A DNA stretch of 34,269 bases, taken from NCBI GenBank assembly GCA_017534745.1, contig JAFXVX010000011.1:1-34269 (forward strand), written 5' to 3'. Positions 7,578-13,646 of the stretch are shown here, piece after piece. The position numbers and the translations under genes were made by a program. The notes below the pieces were generated by a model. It was not told where the DNA came from, did no database searches, and saw nothing but the letters and a program-made list of their open reading frames with translations. Source of the DNA: Bacteroidales bacterium (GTDB lineage Bacteria; Bacteroidota; Bacteroidia; Bacteroidales; UBA932). Each line of letters opens with the position of its first letter. Position 1 is the stretch's first letter.

Positions 7578-7607
7578 TGCGTGACAAAGTTAAAAACAAT
7601 ATCTTTG
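7577..7607 (+). promoter_or_regulatory. Kinase promoter (TTG - 20 nt - TATCTTTG)
   Basis: TTG at 7577-7579 and TATCTTTG at 7600-7607 fit the Bacteroidetes -33/-7 consensus with 20-nt spacing. Transcription should start near 7613, about a dozen bases before ATG 7625, which decides the kinase start against the upstream TTG at 7577. Confidence 0.7.
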
Positions 7608-7615
7608 TGCAGCAA
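7585..7615 (-). promoter_or_regulatory. Promoter of the divergent minus-strand operon
   Basis: On the minus strand TTG (7615-7613) is followed after 20 nt by TAACTTTG (7592-7585), a full match to TAnnTTTG. The ATG of the HTH-like gene at 7577 lies only seven bases past the -7 element, so the transcript would be leaderless or nearly so. The element is interleaved with the kinase promoter. Confidence 0.65.
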
Positions 7616-7624
7616 TGTCTTTTT

Positions 7625-8824
7625 ATGTCAGAGCAAGTAAGTGAAACGCTCCGGGAGGTGACTCCCGGCCTGGACGACGGCCATTATTCCGTCGTGGCCA
7701 CCCTCAGGGAGGGGCGGCTCTACCTCGCCGAAAAGGCGGGGAAGCGTTTCGTGCTTAAAACCGCCGACGGCGCCAAGGGCCTTGAGATGCTCAAACGGGA
7801 GTATGAGCTCTCCATCGGCCTGTCGCACCATTCGCTGGCGTATGTGTTCACCTGGGAGGAGGATTCCCCAGTGGGGCCGTGCATCGTGCAGGAATACGTG
7901 GACGGGCGGTCACTCGGCCGCTGGCTCGCCGAAAATCCGGCGCAGAAGGAACGCCGGCGCGTTTTCGCGGAGTTGCTCTCCGTAGTGGAGTATCTCCACC
8001 GTAAGGGCATAATCCACAACGACCTGACGCCGGAAAATATCCTCGTATCCCGTGCGGACAACGCCTTGAAGCTCATCGACCTCGGCTTCGCGGACAGTGA
8101 CGCCTGCGTCCAGAAGGCCCTCGGCGGGACCCTCGGCTACGCCTCGCCAGAGCTCGTCGCCGGCGCCCCCGTGGACGCCCGCAGCGACATCTACTCCCTC
8201 GGCCGCCTGATGCGGGAGGTCTTCCCGCGGCGCTTCCGCTGCATCGCCCGCCGGTGCCTCCGCGAGGACCCGGCCCGCCGCTACCCATCGGTCGCGGCAC
8301 TCGCCTCGGCCCTGCGGCGGCGCGTGCTCCCGCTGTGGCTTGCCCTCGGCTTCGTGGCCATAGCCCTCCTGGCCTGGCCGCTGTTGCGCCCTCTCCAGCC
8401 CGCGCCGTCCCCCGTCCCCGCCGTTGTGGATTCCCTCCAAACGGCCCTGGACTCGCTGCAGACCGGCATTGATTCCCTGCAGACGGACCTGGATTCCCTC
8501 CACGGGGTCATCGCCTCGAAGGACGCTGCCGCTGCCGCCGCCGCCCTGGCGAAAGCAAAAGCCCGGGTCGAAGCGGTTTACGGCCGCGCCATCCCGGCCT
8601 ACCGCTCCGCTCTCCGCGCCGCCACCACCCCCGCCGAGGTCACCGCCGCCTGGCTCGCCTTTGTAGATGACCTCCGGGAAGTAAACATCGACATCCCGGC
8701 ATCCTCCCCGGAGTCCATCCGCCCCTCCCTCCGCGACTACATCCTCTCCCGCAACAACACAATCCTCCCCACCCTCTCCGCCGAACAGGCCTCCCGCCTG
8801 CGCGATCTCTCCGCCGAAAATTGA
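7625..8824 (+). CDS. Membrane-anchored Ser/Thr protein kinase
   Basis: The 399-residue protein is a Hanks-type Ser/Thr kinase that transfers phosphate from ATP to proteins. Visible motifs are the VAIK-like FVLK with Lys45, a helix C Glu at about 59, the catalytic loop HNDLTPEN (131-138; Asn replaces the usual Arg of HRD), the metal-binding DLG (152-154; instead of DFG), and SPE at 174-176 in place of APE, followed by D-x-YSLG. The glycine-rich loop is degenerate. The C-lobe is short and runs into a transmembrane helix at about 235-254. After it comes a coiled-coil-like heptad repeat (DSLQTAL, DSLQTGI, DSLQTDL, DSLHGVI) and a helical domain to the end, expected in the periplasm as a sensor. 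It is divergent from a three-gene minus operon. The HND and DLG variants are compatible with activity but should be tested. Confidence 0.9.
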   Translation: MSEQVSETLREVTPGLDDGHYSVVATLREGRLYLAEKAGKRFVLKTADGAKGLEMLKREYELSIGLSHHSLAYVFTWEEDSPVGPCIVQEYVDGRSLGRWLAENPAQKERRRVFAELLSVVEYLHRKGIIHNDLTPENILVSRADNALKLIDLGFADSDACVQKALGGTLGYASPELVAGAPVDARSDIYSLGRLMREVFPRRFRCIARRCLREDPARRYPSVAALASALRRRVLPLWLALGFVAIALLAWPLLRPLQPAPSPVPAVVDSLQTALDSLQTGIDSLQTDLDSLHGVIASKDAAAAAAALAKAKARVEAVYGRAIPAYRSALRAATTPAEVTAAWLAFVDDLREVNIDIPASSPESIRPSLRDYILSRNNTILPTLSAEQASRLRDLSAEN

Positions 8825-8862
8825 TCGGTGGCGCCTCCGCGAAATTGACATAAAATGACAAC

Positions 8863-8892
8863 TTGCCTTCCGGAAGGGAGGCGGTATATTTG
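8863..8892 (+). promoter_or_regulatory. Upstream promoter P1 of the 9192 operon
   Basis: TTG at 8863-8865, 19-nt spacer, TATATTTG at 8885-8892: a perfect -7 match. The 9-bp dyad 8894-8916 begins two bases later and covers the expected start site. Confidence 0.65.
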
Positions 8893-8893
8893 T

Positions 8894-8916
8894 GCCGGAC
8901 GGAAAAGCCGTCCGGC
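8894..8916. repeat. Perfect 9-bp dyad over P1 start site
   Basis: GCCGGACGG (8894-8902) pairs with CCGTCCGGC (8908-8916) around AAAAG. It could be an operator at P1 or a 5' hairpin that shields the transcript; there is no T-run, so a terminator is unlikely. Confidence 0.6.
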
Positions 8917-8920
8917 AGTG

Positions 8921-8950
8921 TTGTATATGTATGGAAAATCGCTATATTTG
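8921..8950 (+). promoter_or_regulatory. Downstream promoter P2 of the 9192 operon
   Basis: TTG at 8921-8923, 19-nt spacer, TATATTTG at 8943-8950. A transcript from here would carry a leader of roughly 235 nt before ATG 9192, containing the folded element at 9012-9160. Confidence 0.65.
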
Positions 8951-9011
8951 TCCTTGACGGCGCCGGATGCGCCTCAAACATAGACAAATTAGCGTTTGCA
9001 ATTTGCTCTGA

Positions 9012-9160
9012 CCGGTAGAAACGTAGGAAATTTCTTCAGCAGGTTCAGTGGCAAGTCGTAAGCGCCCGCATAGATGCCTTTCTTGGTATCACGCGGGCGT
9101 GACTTGTACCTGCTTTGGTTTCCTACGACCACTACCGGACAAGTTACGCCCGCGGTTTTT
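9012..9160 (+). ncRNA. Structured leader RNA candidate (attenuator or riboswitch-like)
   Basis: Six stems nest co-linearly: 9012-9018 with 9132-9138 (7 bp), 9022-9030 with 9119-9127 (9 bp), 9038-9044 with 9108-9114 (7 bp), 9052-9057 with 9101-9106 (6 bp), 9063-9069 with 9093-9099 (7 bp), and 9073-9078 with 9085-9090 (6 bp, one G-U). They are separated by asymmetric bulges. The segment 9093-9107 can instead pair with 9139-9153 over 15 continuous positions (one G-U), and that alternative partner is followed by GG and TTTTT at 9156-9160. This is the arrangement of an antiterminator/terminator switch. It lies about 30 nt before ATG 9192. I do not recognise any known riboswitch class; a 6S-like RNA or a repeated intergenic element are alternatives. 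Confidence 0.55.
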
Positions 9161-9191
9161 GTATGCAGTTAAACCAAAACATTATAGTCAA

Positions 9192-9644
9192 ATGAAGAAA
9201 CTGATTTTCCTTCTTGCCGTTGCGGCTTTTGTTGCTTCCTGCGGTTCGGCGTCCCAGACGCCGACGCTCAAGAACAGTGCGACGTATTCCAAAGGGGTTG
9301 CCGCTATGGTCGTGACGCCGATGCAGGCTGATCTCCAGATGGTCTCGGCCAAAAAGATCAACTATTATCTGGAAGTAAGTGAGAATGTCCGGGCCGGAGG
9401 TCTCGACAACGTGATTGCTACTGCTGTCAAGGAGGCTCTGGATGTCTATGGCGGAGATGTGCTTTTGGGGTTGGAGACCCAGATGTCATATAATTCTGAA
9501 GGAAAAATAATGTCCATAAATATCACAGGCTTCCCGGCTAAGTATGTCAACTTCAGACCGGCAACGGATCTCCCTCCGGTGGCCCCGGAAAAAGCGGAAG
9601 CCAAATCGGGTGGTCCCGGACTCCCTATCTTCGGTAAAAAGTAA
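9192..9644 (+). CDS. Small lipoprotein, first gene of lipoprotein operon
   Basis: The 150-residue product starts at ATG 9192 with a lipoprotein signal peptide (lipobox ending VASC, Cys17). The mature part has a helix/strand pattern including SAKKINYYLEVSE and VKEALDVYGGDVLLGLETQMSYNSEGKI, and ends in a Pro/Lys-rich, probably disordered tail. It resembles short lipoproteins seen next to outer-membrane proteins in Bacteroidales; no enzymatic motif is visible. Its stop overlaps the next start in TAATG (9642-9646), so translation is coupled to the coiled-coil outer-membrane protein. The folded leader immediately upstream suggests control at the RNA level. The longer frame from 9048 is rejected because it lacks a signal peptide and reads through the hairpins. 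Confidence 0.8.
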   Translation: MKKLIFLLAVAAFVASCGSASQTPTLKNSATYSKGVAAMVVTPMQADLQMVSAKKINYYLEVSENVRAGGLDNVIATAVKEALDVYGGDVLLGLETQMSYNSEGKIMSINITGFPAKYVNFRPATDLPPVAPEKAEAKSGGPGLPIFGKK

Positions 9645-10852
9645 TGAAACAAATCAGGATTCTTTTTAGTGTGCTGTCATTGCTGATGACCTTGACGGCA
9701 CAAGCGCAGGGCGTGCGAGTAGTTCGTGGCGCCATTGTGGATGCTAATGGTCTGCCAATCAGGACCGCCGTCATTGTGACGGACACAAAAATGAAGTTTC
9801 TTCCTCGGCAGGACGGCACATTTGAAATGAAGGTGCCGTCCACAAGCCGCTCCGTTACGATCAGTGCTAATGGTTATATCCCCGTTACTCGCAGCATTGA
9901 CGGCTCGTACATGATGGTCAGGTTAGAGGTGGACATGGAGGCCATCAGGAGGGCTGAAGAGGAGGCTCGGGCGCAGGAAGCTCAGTTGCTGAGGGCTGAG
10001 CAGGAGCGTCAGGCCGCGCTGGAAAAGGCGCGGCGCGACAGCATCTCTGCGGTCGAAAAGGCCCGTAAGGATGCAGAGGCGCAGGCAAAGGCAGAGGAGG
10101 ACGCGAGGATCAAGGCGGAGAAAGAGCGGCTGGACGCTATTGAGAAGGCCAGAAGGGATAGCATCGCGACCGTTGAGCAGGCCCGCAAGGAAGCCGAGGC
10201 ACAGGCGAAGGCCGAAGAGGATGCGAGGATCAAGGCGGAGAAAGCCGAGGAGGCCGCCAAGGTTAAAGCTGCCAAGAAGGAGGCCCGCCAGCAGAAGGAC
10301 TCCGCCTACGACGAGCGCTTCCGCAACAAGGGTCTGGAGCACAGCATCGACGTTCAGTATTCCTATCCACTGGGCAAGTGCCAGGCTTTCTATAAATATT
10401 CCGGTTTACGTGAATACGGCAACCTGCATCCTTTCGAACTGGACTACACTATCTCATGGCGCTTCAACCGGATGGTCTCGCTCGGCGTCGGTGCCGGTGC
10501 GCTGTTCCACGCCAAGAGTATCACCATCAAAAACGACCAGTTCGATTCGGCCTACGGTAACTTCAAGGAAAGCCGGTGGGACGTGCCGGTCTTCGCGACT
10601 GTCAAATTCACGCCGCTCCGCACCCGCGTCCGGCCGCTCGTCAGCGGCTCCGGCGGCTATTATGTCCTCAGCAAGACCGTGCTGTGGGAAGGCGGTGTGG
10701 GCGTTGACATCCGCGCCTCCCGCCGCGTCGCCGCCCATCTCCTGCTTTCCGTGCGTTCCACGCCGTACCCCTATTTTATCAACGAAGAACCCCAGAGCGC
10801 CGGCTACAAAGGCGCCATATCCCCCGCCGTCAAGCTCGGCATAAGCTTCTAA
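9644..10852 (+). CDS. Outer-membrane beta-barrel with TolA-like coiled coil
   Basis: The 402-residue product has a signal peptide (about 1-22, ending AQAQG), and then a carboxypeptidase-regulatory-like beta-sandwich (about 25-92: VVRGAIVDANGLPI..., DGTFEMKVP...). Next comes a long, highly charged helix (about 98-225) rich in Ala, Glu, Lys and Arg, with an imperfect internal repeat of about 40 residues built on EKARRDSI, KAEAQAKAEEDARIKAEK-type units. The C-terminal part (about 230-402) has alternating aromatic strands and ends in Phe, typical of an outer-membrane beta-barrel. The helix could span the periplasm or dock on peptidoglycan. Start is fixed by the TAATG overlap with the upstream lipoprotein, its likely partner. 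Exact function unknown. Confidence 0.8.
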   Translation: MKQIRILFSVLSLLMTLTAQAQGVRVVRGAIVDANGLPIRTAVIVTDTKMKFLPRQDGTFEMKVPSTSRSVTISANGYIPVTRSIDGSYMMVRLEVDMEAIRRAEEEARAQEAQLLRAEQERQAALEKARRDSISAVEKARKDAEAQAKAEEDARIKAEKERLDAIEKARRDSIATVEQARKEAEAQAKAEEDARIKAEKAEEAAKVKAAKKEARQQKDSAYDERFRNKGLEHSIDVQYSYPLGKCQAFYKYSGLREYGNLHPFELDYTISWRFNRMVSLGVGAGALFHAKSITIKNDQFDSAYGNFKESRWDVPVFATVKFTPLRTRVRPLVSGSGGYYVLSKTVLWEGGVGVDIRASRRVAAHLLLSVRSTPYPYFINEEPQSAGYKGAISPAVKLGISF

Positions 10853-10857
10853 GCGCT

Positions 10858-12873
10858 ATGAGAAAACTTCTCCCTATCATTGTTCTCTCCACCTTGTTTG
10901 TGTCCTGCGCCCATGAAGTCCTCGAGCCAGAGCAGCAGATATCCGGTCTATTTGCTTTGGATGATGGAAGCTGCATGGTGAGTGAATACCTGTCTTTTGA
11001 GAACGGGCGTTTGAGTCACTATTCGGCGACGACAGTCTATCCGTTTGTCGAAGGAAAAATCTGGCATACGGACAGTAGGGCGTTCCAGCTTGCGAATAAA
11101 CAGAATTATTCAATTCGAGAGGGTGTTCTTACCACATCAGATGGCGTTTCAGGCCCGGCCGAACTTAAGGACGGTGTTTTGACTATAGGAAGTAAACGAT
11201 ATGTTGCCCTCGAGGGCTTTGAAGAAGCGCCGTATTCACGGATAGTCGCAGACAACGAGGTTATATTTCCTTATACAGATCAGGACATCAGCATTCCGTT
11301 TACCGTAGAGAATCCGCTTCCAGGCAAGGAATTAAAGGTATCCCTTCGCAGTTCAGCTTCTGCTGGTGCTTGGATTACGAACCTGGCGGTTCAAGAGGGG
11401 AAGATAACGGCTCACATTTCCGCAACAGCAGAGGACCGAACCGGAATCATCGAGCTTTCATACACCCACGCCGAGAGCGTCACGGTGCAAATAAAGCAAC
11501 AACCCTCCACCTTCATAACGATCCCGGAGACCTCCCGCACTGTGGATTACACGCCCTCCACACAAACGCTCAACTACACAATCGAAAATCCCATCGCGAC
11601 GTCCTCGTTGACCGCAACATCTTCCGCTTCCTGGATTAGTAATATCCAGGTCTCCGCGAACAAAATTACTTTCGCAGTTCAGGAGAACAACTCCGGCGCT
11701 GACCGCAGCGCCACCCTCACCCTCCGCTACGAAGGTGCCCGCGACGCCACCTTCAAGGTGACACAAACAGGGAAGCCTGTCGTGTCGCTGACATTAAATA
11801 AGTCTGAGCTGGCCTTGTTATCCGGGGTGAGCGAGACGCTCATAGCAACGGTTGATCCCACTGACGCCCAACTGCTATGGTCTTCTAATAAGACTTCCGT
11901 TGCGACGGTGGATCAGAATGGTAAGGTAACAGCGTTAGGCAATGGAATCGCCACAATATCTGTTGTGGCCGGAGAGAAGACAGCTAAATGCTCGGTGACG
12001 GTGACGACAGCAGTGACGGGCGTGAGTCTAAACAAGACCTCATTGAATTTTGATGAGATTGGTAAAAGCGAGACCCTTATTGCGACGATAAGTCCATCCA
12101 CGGCGAGCAACAAGTCTGTAACGTGGACATCGGGCAATACCTCCGTCGCTACGGTCGACCAGGCCGGCAAAGTGAAAGCCATTGCAAAAGGCACGGCTCT
12201 GATTACAGTCACAACGGTTGATGGAGGATATACAGCCTATTGTACTGTAACGGTCTTGATCCCTCCTGGTGCAGTGGACCTTGGCCTTCCATCTGGATTG
12301 CTATGGGCGTCCTGCAATCTTGGCGCGTCCAAGCCGGAGGAGTATGGGGATTATTATGCCTGGGGTGAAACGGCTACGAAGTCGAAATACAGCTGGTCGA
12401 CATACAAATGGTGCAACGGGTCCAGAACTACGCTGACGAAATACTGTACAGTCAGTTCATATGGCACCGTGGATAATATTACCGAACTCCAGCGCGGTGA
12501 GAAGTCCGGAGAGACGGTAGATGATGCCGCCCGTGCGAAACTCGGCGGTGAGTGGCGTATGCCGACAGATACCGAGTGGACTGAACTTAGGACAAAGTGC
12601 ACATGGGCATGGACGGACAATTATAGTGGAACCGGAGTAAAAGGAAGAGTTGTAACCGGCACAAACGGGAACAATATCTTCCTTCCCGCCGCTGGCCGCT
12701 GGGACGGCACCCACTTCTACTATGCGGGTTCCTACGGCGAATACTGGTCTTCTTCCCTCTGTACGGGCGACCCGGACTGCGCGTGGTTCGTTTACTTCTA
12801 TTCCGGCAATGTCGGCAGGCACGACTACAGATCCCGTGACTACGGTAAATCTATCCGTCCAGTCACAAAATAA
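10858..12873 (+). CDS. BACON/Big_2/FISUMP surface lipoprotein
   Basis: The 671-residue protein begins with a lipoprotein signal (VSC, Cys17) and a roughly 110-residue N-terminal domain (LEPEQQISGLFAL...) shared with the 13647 paralogue. Then follow two BACON-like domains (about 135-215 and 218-303), two Big_2 bacterial Ig-like domains (about 307-385 and 387-467; WSSNKTSVATVDQNGKVTAL and WTSGNTSVATVDQAGKVKAI), and a C-terminal FISUMP domain (about 472-671; VDLGLPSGLLWASCNLGAS, YYAWGETATK, WRMPTDTEWTEL, YWSSSL, KSIRPV). BACON domains are thought to bind carbohydrate or mucin, so the chain probably displays the C-terminal domain away from the membrane. It starts 5 nt after the previous gene, in the same operon. 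Confidence 0.88.
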   Translation: MRKLLPIIVLSTLFVSCAHEVLEPEQQISGLFALDDGSCMVSEYLSFENGRLSHYSATTVYPFVEGKIWHTDSRAFQLANKQNYSIREGVLTTSDGVSGPAELKDGVLTIGSKRYVALEGFEEAPYSRIVADNEVIFPYTDQDISIPFTVENPLPGKELKVSLRSSASAGAWITNLAVQEGKITAHISATAEDRTGIIELSYTHAESVTVQIKQQPSTFITIPETSRTVDYTPSTQTLNYTIENPIATSSLTATSSASWISNIQVSANKITFAVQENNSGADRSATLTLRYEGARDATFKVTQTGKPVVSLTLNKSELALLSGVSETLIATVDPTDAQLLWSSNKTSVATVDQNGKVTALGNGIATISVVAGEKTAKCSVTVTTAVTGVSLNKTSLNFDEIGKSETLIATISPSTASNKSVTWTSGNTSVATVDQAGKVKAIAKGTALITVTTVDGGYTAYCTVTVLIPPGAVDLGLPSGLLWASCNLGASKPEEYGDYYAWGETATKSKYSWSTYKWCNGSRTTLTKYCTVSSYGTVDNITELQRGEKSGETVDDAARAKLGGEWRMPTDTEWTELRTKCTWAWTDNYSGTGVKGRVVTGTNGNNIFLPAAGRWDGTHFYYAGSYGEYWSSSLCTGDPDCAWFVYFYSGNVGRHDYRSRDYGKSIRPVTK

Positions 12874-12904
12874 CTAATCATCAAATACTTCAAAGAAAGG
12901 CGCA

Positions 12905-13642
12905 ATGAATTTAAAGAAAGTATTTTTAGATTTTTCTTCTGTAATAAAAAGGTATGGGGATTACCTTACAGAGGACACCGTCCGTTATTGTTTTTTCTCC
13001 TCTATGTTACGTCAGGATAAATGCTTGAATCATTACATCCTTGAGTTACCCTTTTCGGAAATAAATCATACCTTACCACATCATTATCCCATTACCGCGA
13101 ATATTTCTACTCTGAAGAAAGCGTCAAGAACCTGTCGTCAGGAGATTGATCTACTCTATGATGATGGTGCTGAATGTCTTTGTGTGGAATTTAAATTTCA
13201 TAGGTCCGGACAACTGAAATCAACGCCAGCAAAAACCGATGCTGCCGGAAGTATCTTCAATGACCTTAGAAGGCTTAATCTAATCGGTCCTTTCAAGGGG
13301 AAAGATGTTCGTAGACTGCTTGTATATGTGACCGATATAGAAATGAATAATTATTTTGCACCGAAACTTTCCACAAAGGAGAATCCGATGTATCGTCAAG
13401 CGTTATCTGATTTTTATTTGCTACCCACGGATAGATTATATATTGATAGAATAGATACCATCAAAGATACCCCACAAACGTTCAAGTCCTCTGCATCGGG
13501 TTCTTTTAATGCTCCGGCAAATTTTGGGAGTGTAACAAAACTCTATGAAACGTCCTTTAGGAATCTGAAAAGTCCTTCACTTAAAACCGAATGCTTTATT
13601 AAGGTTTATGAGGTTACTGATGGTATTAAAATAAGTGAATAA
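12905..13642 (+). CDS. PD-(D/E)XK nuclease-like protein, AT-rich
   Basis: The 245-residue product has no signal peptide. It carries the signature of restriction-endonuclease-like folds: an N-terminal helix with LTEDTVRYCFFSSM (Glu24), then QEIDLLYDDG (Asp82), then CVEFKFH (Glu95 and Lys97), giving an E-D-ExK catalytic set. The rest (about 100-245) is an alpha/beta region with no recognised family. Base composition is much AT-richer than the genes on both sides, which suggests recent acquisition. It sits between two paralogous lipoproteins of the same operon, 31 nt after one and 4 nt before the other, an odd place for a nuclease. It may be a stand-alone defence nuclease or a cargo gene inserted by recombination between the duplicated genes. 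Fold assignment is fairly sure, role unknown. Confidence 0.7.
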   Translation: MNLKKVFLDFSSVIKRYGDYLTEDTVRYCFFSSMLRQDKCLNHYILELPFSEINHTLPHHYPITANISTLKKASRTCRQEIDLLYDDGAECLCVEFKFHRSGQLKSTPAKTDAAGSIFNDLRRLNLIGPFKGKDVRRLLVYVTDIEMNNYFAPKLSTKENPMYRQALSDFYLLPTDRLYIDRIDTIKDTPQTFKSSASGSFNAPANFGSVTKLYETSFRNLKSPSLKTECFIKVYEVTDGIKISE

Positions 13643-13646
13643 GAAT

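Larger units (their letters stand above)
8825..9191 (+). other. Long leader region with tandem promoters and folded element
   Basis: No gene is supported in this 367-nt gap; a frame open from 9048 into the lipoprotein is only an upstream extension without signal-peptide logic. The gap contains two promoters (8863-8892 and 8921-8950), a perfect dyad between them, a small GGCGC/GCGCC hairpin at 8959-8973, and a large folded element at 9012-9160. Confidence 0.7.

Noticed and set aside
7910..8851. Minus-strand frame opposite the kinase gene
   Set aside because: Gly-rich shadow; the plus strand carries the kinase motifs in order.
9048..9191. Upstream extension of the 9192 lipoprotein gene
   Set aside because: The extension would read through the folded leader and hide the signal peptide; ATG 9192 directly begins a good lipoprotein signal.
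12905..13642. Type II restriction enzyme with a partner methylase
   Set aside because: No methyltransferase motif is present in any neighbouring gene, so a restriction-modification pair is not supported.
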